Shown: positions 43,052 to 51,928, counted from the first letter of the stretch. The stretch is DNA of 64,000 bases from an uncultured Oscillospiraceae bacterium (GCA_934659425.1 CAKUHU010000003.1:62001-126000); one strand, 5' to 3'. Notes: generated by a model not told the origin, from the sequence alone. Translations and numbers: made by a program.

Positions 43052-43630
43052 TTATAGTCCGTCCCGTTCTGCTCGGCGGAACGCCTCTTGGATCTGATCG
43101 TTAAATGTTGCCTTCAAATAAGCCATGATGGTTTCTGCAGGCATGTCCAGATCTCTGCGCACCCACTCCATCACTGTTCCGCTCAGGGCCGCAATATAGA
43201 AGTCCCGAAGAAACGCCTGATACTGTTCCGAAACCTGATAGTGCCCCCGGACATCGTTCATAAACAGATCCATCAAGTATGTGGTCTCCCGCCGGAGCAG
43301 GTTTCGCAGTTCGATTTCGCCCAGGCTGTCAATGGCGCACTGAAACACAGCCTTGTTTTCACGAATGTTCTGCAGAAACAGGTAAAATCCCTCCTGCCAG
43401 GTCAGGCAGTTATCGCTCCTCTGGATCAGGGACAGCCCCTCTTCCTGGAACATCCAAGCCAAAAGGTCGTAAATGTCCTTGAAATGATAGTAGAATGTAT
43501 AGCGGTTCGTACCGCAGTCTGCGGCGATCTCCTGTACTGTGATTTTTTTCAGACTCTTTTTGCTCATCAAATGCTTCAGGGAGTCCGCCATCTGCTTTTT
43601 TCGCAGGTAGGATAGCTCTTCGTGTTTCAT
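43052..43630 (-). CDS. TetR/AcrR family transcriptional regulator
   Basis: The 192-residue protein has the N-terminal HTH (MADSLKHLMSKKSLKKITVQ, EIAADCGTNRYTFYYHFKDI) and a TetR_C_8/DhaS-like C-terminal domain (EWVRRDLDMPAETIMAYLKA). It is divergent from the 43839-50073 cluster and probably represses it. An 8-bp inverted repeat lies in the shared intergenic region. It may be cotranscribed with the kinase-like gene. Confidence 0.9.
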   Translation of the reverse strand: MKHEELSYLRKKQMADSLKHLMSKKSLKKITVQEIAADCGTNRYTFYYHFKDIYDLLAWMFQEEGLSLIQRSDNCLTWQEGFYLFLQNIRENKAVFQCAIDSLGEIELRNLLRRETTYLMDLFMNDVRGHYQVSEQYQAFLRDFYIAALSGTVMEWVRRDLDMPAETIMAYLKATFNDQIQEAFRRAERDGL

Positions 43631-43673
43631 CTGTACCCCCGATTCTGTTTAAAGAAATACCATACTTTTTCTG

Positions 43674-43701
43674 AAATGTCATTACACAATTCCTGACATT
43701 T
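43674..43701. promoter_or_regulatory. Candidate TetR operator
   Basis: AAATGTCA (43674-43681) and its exact complement TGACATTT (43694-43701) are separated by 12 bases, 44 bases from the regulator start. A second short repeat, CGTAT-agtca-ATACG, lies near 43797. The gap 43631-43838 contains nothing else that I can identify. Confidence 0.5.
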
Positions 43702-43838
43702 GTTAGGCTTGAGACACAAGACCCAACAGATTTTTAAAAATGTTCAATCTTACACATTTGCCATCACTTGCGGATTGTATGTTCAGCTGTCCATAGCGTA
43801 TAGTCAATACGAACACATTGTATGGGAGGAATCCGACG

Positions 43839-44147
43839 ATGCAAGATCCAGTATACCATATCCAGCTGAAAAGCGCCATGGGTGTTAAACAGGGAAAGGC
43901 GGGGATCCAGATTCAGAGCGGACAGGTCAAACTGGACCTGCTGGGGAGCGAGAATCTATTCAGCGGGGAGTTTACACCGGGATACCTGTTTGAAGTAACG
44001 GGGTCGCTGAAAACAGCTTTGTGGGAGCTGCCTGGTACCCTGCGCGGTATTTTGACGGAGAACCAGTTCCATGCGGCCTTTCATTCAGAACAGGGGGATT
44101 TCCCTGTGGAAGGCGTTCTGGAGCAGAGTTCAGACAGCCAGCAGTGA
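43839..44147 (+). CDS. Small protein of unknown function upstream of the MMPL gene
   Basis: The 102-residue protein begins MQDPVYHIQLKSAMGVKQGK and is rich in beta-strand-like segments (GIQIQSGQVKLDLLGSENLF, LFEVTGSLKTALW). It has no signal peptide, membrane helix or cysteine. The ATG at 43839 follows GGAGGAAT; an earlier in-frame ATG at 43818 lacks a ribosome site. It lies 21 bases upstream of the MMPL gene and so may regulate or assemble the transporter. I recognise no family. Confidence 0.75.
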   Translation: MQDPVYHIQLKSAMGVKQGKAGIQIQSGQVKLDLLGSENLFSGEFTPGYLFEVTGSLKTALWELPGTLRGILTENQFHAAFHSEQGDFPVEGVLEQSSDSQQ

Positions 44148-44168
44148 GTTTAGCTGACGGAGGCTTAT

Positions 44169-46646
44169 ATGGAAAGTAATCAAAAACCCAGCTTTTTTGT
44201 GCGGCTGGCCACCTGGATCGTGGATAAACGGAGCCTATTTTTCCTGCTCTATGGCGCGGCCCTGATTTTTTCCCTCTTCTCCATGAACTGGGTGTCGGTC
44301 AACAATGACATTACAGACTATCTGCCGGAGAACACGGAAACGCGGCAGGGGCTTGGGATCATGGAGGAGCAGTTCACCACCTTCGGCTCCGCCCGGGTGA
44401 TGGTCTCCAATATCTCCTATGAGCAGGCACGGCTGCTGGCAGACCGCCTGGGGGCTATTGAGGGCATTTCCACTGTGGACTTTGGGGATGAGGATGACGC
44501 GGAGGCCCGGGCGGATCACTACCGGAACTCCGCCGCACTGTTCGATGTCACCTTTGACGGCGAGGAAACCGACCCGGTCAGCCTCGCGGCCATGGAGGAG
44601 CTGAAGGAGACATTGGCGCCTTATGATGTCTCCATCTCCAGCTCGGTGGGCGAGAGCCAGTCGGAGACACTGGCGGCGGAAATGACGGTCATCATGGGCA
44701 TCGCCGCCGTCATCATTGTGGCGGTGCTGCTGTTGACCTCCAAGACTTACGGTGAGATCCCGGTGCTGCTGATCACCTTCCTGTCCGCCATGTTGCTGAA
44801 CATGGGGACCAACTTCATCTTTGGGGAGATCTCCTTTGTGTCCAACTCCATCTCTTCGGTGTTACAGCTGGCGCTGGCCATTGACTACGCTATTATCCTC
44901 TGCCATCGGTTCAGTGAGGAGCGGGAGCGCGCGTCGGCCCGGGAGGCCTGTATCCTGGCGCTGAGCAAGGCCATTCCGGAGATTTCCTCCAGCTGTCTGA
45001 CCACGCTGGCGGGCTTGGCGGCCATGATGTTTATGCAGTTTCGGATCGGCTTTGACATGGGCATGGTCTTGATCAAGGCAATCATTCTCTCTATCCTGTC
45101 GGTTTTTACCTTGATGCCGGGCCTGCTGATGCTGTTCAGCAAGCTGATCGATCGGACACACCACCGCAGCTTTATCCCAAAGATCACGGTCTGGGGCAGG
45201 TTTGTTACAAAGCTCAAATTTATCGTGCCGCCCGTCTTCGCCTGTATCCTGGTAGGGGCTTTCTTTTTGTCCAATCAGTGCCCGTACAGCTATGGAGACA
45301 GTTTGATTAAAACGGTGACAAAGAGCGATTCCATGCTTCAGGAGGAGGCCATTGATGAAACCTTCGGTGCGCAGAATGTTATGGCCATCCTGGTACCTGC
45401 GGGAGACTACGAAAAAGAGGGCCGGCTTCTCAAGGCACTGGAAGCTATGAAGGAGGTAAAGTCGGCCACTGGGCTTGCCGGTGTAGAGATTGAGGATGAA
45501 GATTATGTGTTGACAGACCAGTTGACACCCCGCCAGTTCGCTGAACTGCTGGATATGGATATTGAGATTATCCGCCTGCTCTATGCGGCCTACGCCGCGG
45601 ACCTGGAGGAGTACGGCCGCATCGTCAATAATATCGACAACTACAGCGTCTCTATTTTGGACATGTTTCTATTCCTCTATGACCGGGTGGACGAGGGCTA
45701 TGTCACCCTGGATGACGAGACTCGATCTGATTTGGAGGATATGCACGACCAAATTACGGATGCTCTGGCCCAGCTGCAGGGGACGGAATACTCCCGGATG
45801 GTTCTGCAGGTGAATCTCCCGGAGGAGGGAGAGGAGACCTTTGCCTTCTTGGATAGCCTTCATGCGTTGGTGGGCCGCTACTACGGCGCAGATACCTTTT
45901 ACATCGCGGGGGATTCTACCAGCGACTATGACCTGGCTTCCTCCTTTGAGAATGATAATATTCTTATCAGCGTTTTAACGATTTTGTTCGTTATCATTGT
46001 CCTGCTGTTTACCTTCCAGTCAGTGGGCCTTCCTATCCTGCTGATTTTGGTAATTCAGGGCAGTATTTGGATCAATTTCGCTGTACCTGCCGTGCAGGGG
46101 AAATACATTTTCTTCCTCAGTTACTTGATCGTCAGCTCTATCCAGATGGGGGCCAATATCGATTATGCCATTGTCATTTCCAGCAGGTATCAAGAGCTGA
46201 AGCGGGAGATGCCACTGCGGGAGGCCATGATCGAAACGTTGAATTTGGCGTTTCCCACTGTGTTTACCTCCGGAACCATTTTGACCGGCGCGGGCATTTT
46301 GATTGCCCTGCTGACCTCGAATGCGGCTATTTACGGCGTGGGTGACTGCTTGGGCCGGGGCACTATCATCTCCATGTTCCTCGTGATGGGTGTTCTGCCG
46401 GAGATTTTGCTGCTGGGCGATACTATCATTGAGAAGACTGCGTTCAATATCAAATATCCGGCGCTGGTACAGACTTCCAGCGCCAGCGGGAAGGTATTCT
46501 TGGACGGCCGTGTGCGGGGCACTATTTCCGGAAAGATCGATGCGGAGGTGCACGGCGTTTTAGAGGGGGATGTGACGGCTGTGGTTCGTGTTCACAGGGA
46601 GTCGCCTATCTGTCAGGAAAAGGAGGAAGACGATGAAGATGCGTAA
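44169..46646 (+). CDS. MMPL/RND-family transporter with bactofilin-like C-terminal tail
   Basis: The 825-residue protein has two six-helix halves with large extracellular loops. Helices occur at about residues 28-47, 176-330 (five), 345-365, 585-650 and 655-770. RND-type motifs include LAIDYAIILCHRFSEERERA and NIDYAIVISSRYQELK, each with a conserved Asp-Tyr pair for proton coupling. Such proteins export lipids, antibiotics or surface polymers. The last 45 residues (SSASGKVFLDGRVRGTISGK, then IDAEVHGVLEGDV) resemble one or two bactofilin-type beta-helix repeats, unusual for this family. The stop overlaps the next gene by 14 bases, so the two are coupled. Confidence 0.87.
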   Translation: MESNQKPSFFVRLATWIVDKRSLFFLLYGAALIFSLFSMNWVSVNNDITDYLPENTETRQGLGIMEEQFTTFGSARVMVSNISYEQARLLADRLGAIEGISTVDFGDEDDAEARADHYRNSAALFDVTFDGEETDPVSLAAMEELKETLAPYDVSISSSVGESQSETLAAEMTVIMGIAAVIIVAVLLLTSKTYGEIPVLLITFLSAMLLNMGTNFIFGEISFVSNSISSVLQLALAIDYAIILCHRFSEERERASAREACILALSKAIPEISSSCLTTLAGLAAMMFMQFRIGFDMGMVLIKAIILSILSVFTLMPGLLMLFSKLIDRTHHRSFIPKITVWGRFVTKLKFIVPPVFACILVGAFFLSNQCPYSYGDSLIKTVTKSDSMLQEEAIDETFGAQNVMAILVPAGDYEKEGRLLKALEAMKEVKSATGLAGVEIEDEDYVLTDQLTPRQFAELLDMDIEIIRLLYAAYAADLEEYGRIVNNIDNYSVSILDMFLFLYDRVDEGYVTLDDETRSDLEDMHDQITDALAQLQGTEYSRMVLQVNLPEEGEETFAFLDSLHALVGRYYGADTFYIAGDSTSDYDLASSFENDNILISVLTILFVIIVLLFTFQSVGLPILLILVIQGSIWINFAVPAVQGKYIFFLSYLIVSSIQMGANIDYAIVISSRYQELKREMPLREAMIETLNLAFPTVFTSGTILTGAGILIALLTSNAAIYGVGDCLGRGTIISMFLVMGVLPEILLLGDTIIEKTAFNIKYPALVQTSSASGKVFLDGRVRGTISGKIDAEVHGVLEGDVTAVVRVHRESPICQEKEEDDEDA

Positions 46647-49600
46647 ATGCTGTACCCAGCTTACCGCATGGGTTCTTTCCGCTGTGCTTCTGATGACTCT
46701 TATCCTACCCTATTCAGCCTTGGCGGTAGATTCCGCCATCATTACGGTTCGTAGCGCGGAGGAACTGGCGGACCTCTCCCGGAATTGTGCGTTGGATACC
46801 TGGTCACAGGGGAAAACTGTGGTTCTGGCGGTGGATATTGATCTGAGTGGCTGTGATTTTTCCCCCATTCCCACTTTCGGCGGCACCTTTGATGGCGGCG
46901 GCCATACGATATCTGGCCTGACCCTGTCCGGAGGGACTTCCTATCAAGGATTGTTCCGGTATATCCAAGAAGGTGGTGTTGTACAGGATCTCAATGTGAA
47001 GGGAACTGTCACTGCCAAAGGAGAGCAGGCATATCTGGGGGGGATTGCTGGCAGCAATGAGGGTACGATCCTGAACTGCTCTTTCCGGGGAACCGTGACC
47101 GGAAAGGAGCAGGTGGGCGGCATCGCCGGCATCAATGAATCCATCGGCTCCATCTATGGCTGTACCGCAGCCGGTGCCATGGTTGGCGAGTCGGCCACCG
47201 GCGGCATCGCCGGGCAGAACAGCGGCACCATCACCCAATGCATCAACCAAAGCGCGGTCAATACCGTGCATCAGGAGTCGGAGTTCAGCCTGGAAGACGG
47301 CCTGGACGGGCTGAACCGGGAGGATGTTCTGGACACCACCACGGACACCGGCGGTATTGTGGGCTATTCCAACGGCGTGCTGCAGAGCTGCCGCAACGAA
47401 GGCGATGTAGGCTATCCCCATGTGGGCTATAATGTGGGCGGCGTCGCCGGCCGCTCCTCCGGTTATCTGGCTGGCTGCACCAACAGCGGGATGGTCCAGG
47501 GCCGCAGGGATGTGGGCGGCGTAATCGGCCAGATGACACCCAATGTCCGTCTGATTTTCAGACAGGACACCATCTCCCGGCTCCAAAGTGAACTGGATCG
47601 GCTGAACACCATGGTCAACGATACCCTTGACCATGCCGGGGACAGTAGGGACACCCTCTCTGCTCGACTGGATCAGCTCTCTGACTATGCCCGTGACGCA
47701 TCAGATCATGTATCCAGCCTCTCGAATATCATGGGTGACTGGGCGGACGGCAGTATAGATACCATTAATGACGCCGCCGATACGCTGGCAGATACGCTGG
47801 ATCGGCTGGAGCAGATTACGGACGGCGGCGGAGATATCTTGGATGATATGGCAGATGGCATTGACAGTCTGGAGAACGGCCTGAACGATATAGCGGATGC
47901 CATGGGCATTGGCGAGGACGGACTGGATGATATGACTGAGTCGGTGCAGCTGGCACGAAAAGCCATCCAGCAGGCCAGGACAGGCCGGGAACAGATTCGG
48001 CAGGCTTTGCGAAACCTGTCTAACGCCATAGTCGTGAAAGATCCTGTGGCCGTAGACCGCGCGCTGGAGTTGCTGGAAACCGGGATAGAGCAGTTCTCCG
48101 GCAGTCTGACCCAATGCGGCGAGGCGCTGGATGCCATTGCGGAACTGCTGCGCAACGCCAATGTCGGCGATCCGGATGTGCAGAAATATCTGACTGAGTA
48201 TCTGGGTTTGCTCAGCGAGGGATGCATCTCGGCTGCGAAGGCCGCGGTACAGGTTGGTCAGGGTGTTGTGCTGTGGCTGAAGGGCACTAGCGTGGATTGG
48301 CGAGTGATCAAAGGCTGCGCGGAAGATATCGCTAAAGGGTTGAATGATTTCCGTGGTGCTTTTGATACACTGGATCGCGCCATGAAGGAACTGCAGAGCG
48401 CATTTTCCAACATTGCGGATATGACCGGCGGGATACAGGAGGGATTGGAAGAATTTGCGGACGGAATGGGCATATTTGAGGGGGCGGTCCGGGACACGGC
48501 GGATGTGATTGAAGAGATCCATGACCTTTTTAAAGATCTCGCTGACCGGGAGCCGATCGAGTTTGACAAGTTGGGCGATGACTTCCATCAGGCGGAGGAC
48601 GGTCTGCACAGCTCTGTGACTGGGATCGGAGACCAGCTGGATCTGTTGCGGGAGGAGACCGATCGTTCTGGCGATACGCTCTCTTCCGATATCCGGGCGC
48701 TGGGTGACCAGTTCCAGGTCATCGCCGACCTGCTGATTGACGCACTCAATGACTCCCAAGATAAGGACGCCGGAGATCTGTGGGACGATGTCTCCGAGGA
48801 ACAGATCAACAGCACCACCCTGGGGAAGGCAAAGGGGTGTTCCAATACCGGACTTGTGGAAGGTGACCTGCATGTGGGCGGTATTGCGGGCAGCATGGCC
48901 ATTGAGTCGAATTTTGATCCGGAGGAGGACATCACCGAGGTGGGGGAGGAATCCTTCAATTTCCTCTACGAAACCCGTGCCATTCTGCAAAACTGTGTGA
49001 ACCGCGGAGCGGTGACCGCCAAAAAGAATGCCGTAGGCGGCATCGTGGGCAACATGAGCCTGGGATACCTTTTAAACTGTGAGAACTACAGCTCGGTGGA
49101 GAGCACCAGCGGGAACTATACCGGCGGCATCGCGGGGATCTCCGGCGCCACCATCCGGGGCTGCTGGTCAAAATGCACGCTCTCCGGCGGCAATTATGTA
49201 GGCGGTATCGCGGGCTATGGCGATGAGGTCTATCGGTGTGTCAGCCTGATCCATGTGGACGAGGCGGACGGCTATGTGGGCTCTGTCGTGGGCGATTGGG
49301 ACCGGGAGGACGGATTGCTGCGGGACAACCGGTTCGTGGAGAATCCGCTGGCCGGTGTGGATGGTGTCAGCTATACTGGCCGTGCAGAGCCTGTTGCCTA
49401 TGCGGATCTGATTACAGAGGACGGCGTGCCAGAGGACTTTTACAGACTTACAATGACCTATGTTGTGGAAGACACGGTTTTAGCTTCCGTCTATTTCTCC
49501 TATGGGGACGACCTTTCAAGCCATACGGCGCCGTCGCTCCCGGAGAAAGAGGGATATTTCGGTGCCTGGCAGGATCCCGGTGAGACACGCATTACTTATG

Positions 49601-50073
49601 ACCACATATTGGAGGCTGTTTACACCCCCTATACCACTACCCTGGTCAGCAAATCCATGCGGGACGCGGTCCACTCGGTATTTCTGGTGGAGGGTGTCTT
49701 TGACAGCGCCGCAGCCATGCAGGCAGAGCAGAGCAGTGGACAGGAAAAAGAGGAGATTTGGAATGTTGTCTTGACCGGGGTAAATGATGCGGAAACGCAC
49801 TGCGTCCGTTTTTTGCCTCCGGTGGAATGGAAAAATGCTTCCTTATATCTGCTGACGGATCAAGGCCAAACCGCTGTTTCAGCAAAGCAGGATGGCAGCT
49901 ATCTGGTATTTGAGGTGGACGGAACGAGCTTTACGCTCCAGGCTGTCCGGAAGGTGCACTCCTCCATGGTCCTGTATGGTGTTCTCCTGGTGGGCGCGGC
50001 CATATTGACCGGCGGCTGCGTGATTTTGAAGAAAAAGAAGAGCCACGCTGGCAGAAATCTAAGCAAAGTTTAA
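46633..50073 (+). CDS. Large exported GLUG-repeat / coiled-coil membrane protein
   Basis: The 1146-residue protein has a signal peptide (residues about 1-31, ending YSALA). A set of GLUG-type repeats follows to about residue 300 (FDGGGHTISGLTLSGGTSYQ; YLGGIAGSNEGTILNCSF; VGGIAGINESIGSIYGC). A long helical region without cysteines (about 310-740; regular Leu/Ile heptads such as DTLADTLDRLEQITDGGGDI) leads to a second GLUG block (about 745-910; VGGIVGNMSLGYLLNCENYS). A small beta domain, one C-terminal membrane helix (about 1117-1137) and a KKKKS tail complete it. It is thus surface-exposed and anchored at both polypeptide extremes of the export path. The ATG at 46633 follows AGGAGGAAG. It may act as an adhesin or as a periplasmic-type partner of the MMPL transporter. 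Confidence 0.8.
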   Translation: MKMRKCCTQLTAWVLSAVLLMTLILPYSALAVDSAIITVRSAEELADLSRNCALDTWSQGKTVVLAVDIDLSGCDFSPIPTFGGTFDGGGHTISGLTLSGGTSYQGLFRYIQEGGVVQDLNVKGTVTAKGEQAYLGGIAGSNEGTILNCSFRGTVTGKEQVGGIAGINESIGSIYGCTAAGAMVGESATGGIAGQNSGTITQCINQSAVNTVHQESEFSLEDGLDGLNREDVLDTTTDTGGIVGYSNGVLQSCRNEGDVGYPHVGYNVGGVAGRSSGYLAGCTNSGMVQGRRDVGGVIGQMTPNVRLIFRQDTISRLQSELDRLNTMVNDTLDHAGDSRDTLSARLDQLSDYARDASDHVSSLSNIMGDWADGSIDTINDAADTLADTLDRLEQITDGGGDILDDMADGIDSLENGLNDIADAMGIGEDGLDDMTESVQLARKAIQQARTGREQIRQALRNLSNAIVVKDPVAVDRALELLETGIEQFSGSLTQCGEALDAIAELLRNANVGDPDVQKYLTEYLGLLSEGCISAAKAAVQVGQGVVLWLKGTSVDWRVIKGCAEDIAKGLNDFRGAFDTLDRAMKELQSAFSNIADMTGGIQEGLEEFADGMGIFEGAVRDTADVIEEIHDLFKDLADREPIEFDKLGDDFHQAEDGLHSSVTGIGDQLDLLREETDRSGDTLSSDIRALGDQFQVIADLLIDALNDSQDKDAGDLWDDVSEEQINSTTLGKAKGCSNTGLVEGDLHVGGIAGSMAIESNFDPEEDITEVGEESFNFLYETRAILQNCVNRGAVTAKKNAVGGIVGNMSLGYLLNCENYSSVESTSGNYTGGIAGISGATIRGCWSKCTLSGGNYVGGIAGYGDEVYRCVSLIHVDEADGYVGSVVGDWDREDGLLRDNRFVENPLAGVDGVSYTGRAEPVAYADLITEDGVPEDFYRLTMTYVVEDTVLASVYFSYGDDLSSHTAPSLPEKEGYFGAWQDPGETRITYDHILEAVYTPYTTTLVSKSMRDAVHSVFLVEGVFDSAAAMQAEQSSGQEKEEIWNVVLTGVNDAETHCVRFLPPVEWKNASLYLLTDQGQTAVSAKQDGSYLVFEVDGTSFTLQAVRKVHSSMVLYGVLLVGAAILTGGCVILKKKKSHAGRNLSKV

Positions 50074-50162
50074 TATAAGCGTCAATTGTGCTTATGATGT
50101 TATTGTATTTTTGCGTAAGCTCCGGTTTCAGCAGACTATGTAAAGAAGTGTAATTCACTGGA

Positions 50163-50410
50163 GCACTGCGGCAAGTTGGATGTGCTGGTTCATAATGCGG
50201 GATGAATTTAAGCCCGTTGGAGAGGTGACAGACGAGCAGTGGACCCGTGTTTTCCAGGATAATCTGGAGGGCCCATGTATGCGCTGCGCAAGGCTGTTCA
50301 AGTGATGAGCGGACAGGAGAGCGGCGGCATCCGCGGCTGCCGCTGGATTTGGGATCTGCCCATAACGGAGGTTGTGGGAGGCGGGGCTTATCGGTTTTGG
50401 CTCCGCTGAG
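50163..50410 (+). pseudogene. Short-chain dehydrogenase remnant
   Basis: The plus strand shows GKLDVLVHNAG, a stop, then in another frame PVGEVTDEQWTRVFQDNLEG and PMYALRKAVQVMSGQESGG. This matches the NNAG region through helix alpha-E of SDR oxidoreductases. The cofactor-binding N-terminus and catalytic YxxxK are absent, and further stops follow. The rest of 50074-50472 shows no gene. Confidence 0.65.
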
Positions 50411-50472
50411 GAACTGTCAAAGCGTTGTTTTAAATGAAATCATTTTTAAAGGGGAAAGAAGGCGAGTGGAAG

Positions 50473-50628
50473 ATGAAGTATATATGCCCGTGTGGTTATG
50501 TTTACGATCCTGTGGTGGGTGATCCCGACAGCGGACTTGCACTCGCTACCCATTGGGAGGATATTCCCGAGGATTGGGTCTGCCCCATCTGTGGCTTAGG
50601 GAAGGACAGCTTTACTGTGGAAGAGTGA
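50473..50628 (+). CDS. rub: Rubredoxin with a CxCG first knuckle
   Basis: The 51-residue protein is a rubredoxin, a small Fe(Cys)4 electron carrier that probably serves the rubrerythrin. It reads [20 protein letters not shown] and ends [17 protein letters not shown]. The first knuckle is C-P-C-G rather than the usual C-x-x-C-G, and the second is normal. The codons read TGC CCG TGT, so this is not a frameshift. A longer frame from 50434 exists but lacks a ribosome site. Confidence 0.9.
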   Translation: MKYICPCGYVYDPVVGDPDSGLALATHWEDIPEDWVCPICGLGKDSFTVEE

Positions 50629-50700
50629 TTTGCGGCAGTAGAGCAAAAAAGCTTTTCGGGGCGTGAAGAGATGCGCTTGAAAGGTTGATCGATTCCACAA

Positions 50701-50737
50701 AAAGAGGCGGGACCGGTTCAAGGTCCCGCCTCTTTTT
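50701..50737. terminator. Terminator between rubredoxin and the rhomboid-like gene
   Basis: A 14-bp perfect stem (aaagaggcgggacc) has a 7-base loop and TTTTT, between convergent genes. Confidence 0.9.
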
Positions 50738-50758
50738 ACACGGACAGCGGATGATATT

Positions 50759-51595
50759 TTACTGGATATGGATATGATTGTTGATGTGATCCATGCAGTA
50801 GCAGTAGTATCCGTTGCATTTGGAGCAATAGCGAAATTCCAGGTCGGGATACTCGGTATCCGTCTTTCCGCACACGGCGCACTTATGGATATAGCCCTTT
50901 TCTTGGTACGCCTTATGCGTGGCCTTTTTGAAATTCACAGTCTGCTTGGAATGCTGATGCTGGAAGCGCTGATGCCGGTATTGGATGGCTTGTATGATAT
51001 CAGACCAAAAGAAAAGGAAGAAGTTGAAAATGGAGATGAGAGGGAGAAATGCACCCACAAGATTGAGGCGGAACAGGTTGACAAAGAAAGTCGAGGCAAA
51101 AATAAACGCATCGGCCCACGCCAGCCATTTGATTTTGATCGGAATAAAGAAAAACAGCAAGACCCGCATATCGGGGTAAAGTGCCGCAAAGGCGAAAAAC
51201 ATAGAGAGATTTAAGAAGGTGACGCTGGCATAGCCGGCGATGAGGCCGAAGATGATATTGAATAAGATGCCCAGCAGGTAAAAGAGGTTAAAGCGGGCGG
51301 TGCCCCACTCCCGCTCCAAGCTGGAGCCGATCCACCAATAAAAATAGAGGGAGATGGCCACGGTCAAAATGCCGCTGCCGACCGGCTCAAAGACAAAGGA
51401 GATCAAACGCCAGATTTCCCCGTGCAGAATGGCATATGAACCAAAGGATACCAGTCGGGAGGCGAAACCGCCGCTGAATTGGTCCAGTAAAAATACAGCC
51501 ACCGTGCCGATGACAAGAATATTCATCAAATTAGGGATGCCAAACCGAGGGTGTTCTCGGCAGAAGCGGTCAATCCATTTTTCAAAAATATGCAA
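50759..51595 (-). CDS. Rhomboid-like membrane protein with C-terminal zinc ribbon, probably inactive
   Basis: The 278-residue protein has about six helices with the rhomboid L1-loop signature SSLEREWGTARFNLFYLLG and LLFFFIPIKIKWLAWADAF. The catalytic GxSG is replaced by FLNLSMFFAFA and no histidine lies in the last helices, so peptidase activity is unlikely. The C-terminal 45 residues hold two CxxC pairs (CAVCGKTD, CSKCNGYYC) that should bind zinc. The start is TTG at 51595 behind GAGGAGG at 8 bases; upstream in-frame ATGs overlap the metK promoter region and lack ribosome sites. Confidence 0.75.
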   Translation of the reverse strand: MHIFEKWIDRFCREHPRFGIPNLMNILVIGTVAVFLLDQFSGGFASRLVSFGSYAILHGEIWRLISFVFEPVGSGILTVAISLYFYWWIGSSLEREWGTARFNLFYLLGILFNIIFGLIAGYASVTFLNLSMFFAFAALYPDMRVLLFFFIPIKIKWLAWADAFIFASTFFVNLFRLNLVGAFLPLISIFNFFLFFWSDIIQAIQYRHQRFQHQHSKQTVNFKKATHKAYQEKGYIHKCAVCGKTDTEYPDLEFRYCSKCNGYYCYCMDHINNHIHIQ

Positions 51596-51714
51596 AACAG
51601 GGACCTCCTCAAAGAAATGTATGAAGATTTTACCCGTATTGCGGAAAAAAGTAAAGTGAGAAAGTGTAAACTTTTTCCTATCTATACTTTTTTGAAAAAA
51701 CTGAGCCAAGAAAC

Positions 51715-51743
51715 TTGACAAAAATATCCAACATGTGTATAAT
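51715..51743 (+). promoter_or_regulatory. Consensus promoter of metK
   Basis: TTGACA and TATAAT are both perfect and are separated by 17 bases, 21 bases before the riboswitch. Confidence 0.92.
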
Positions 51744-51764
51744 GTCGGCACAACGAAATAAAGC

Positions 51765-51855
51765 CTTATCAAGAGCGGCGGAGGGAACGGCCCGATGAAG
51801 CCCGGCAACCTGCATGAGCAAGGTGCCAAATCCGGCGAAGTAATCGAAAGATGAG
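51765..51855 (+). promoter_or_regulatory. SAM-I riboswitch (S box)
   Basis: The S-box core is present in order: P1 CTTATC, AAGAGCGGCGGAGGGA, GGCCCGATGAAGCCCGGCAA (P2/P3), AAGGTGCCAAATCC, and GAAAGATGAG closing P1. It binds S-adenosylmethionine and lies directly upstream of metK, whose product makes that ligand. Confidence 0.96.
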
Positions 51856-51871
51856 GATGGAGAATCCTGCA

Positions 51872-51906
51872 GCTCTGTCGATTATGACAGAGCACTTTTA
51901 TTTTTT
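51872..51906 (+). terminator. Expression-platform terminator of the SAM riboswitch
   Basis: The stem gctctgtc/gacagagc with a 6-base loop is followed by a T-rich run (51896-51906), 17 bases after P1. With SAM bound, this should terminate transcription. Confidence 0.85.
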
Positions 51907-51928
51907 GAGGATAGAAAGGATGAGTGTC

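Noticed and set aside
47701..48990. Long minus-strand open frame within the GLUG protein gene
   Set aside because: The composition is that of an antisense shadow (His/Gln/Leu rich), with no start signal; the sense frame has a signal peptide and repeats.
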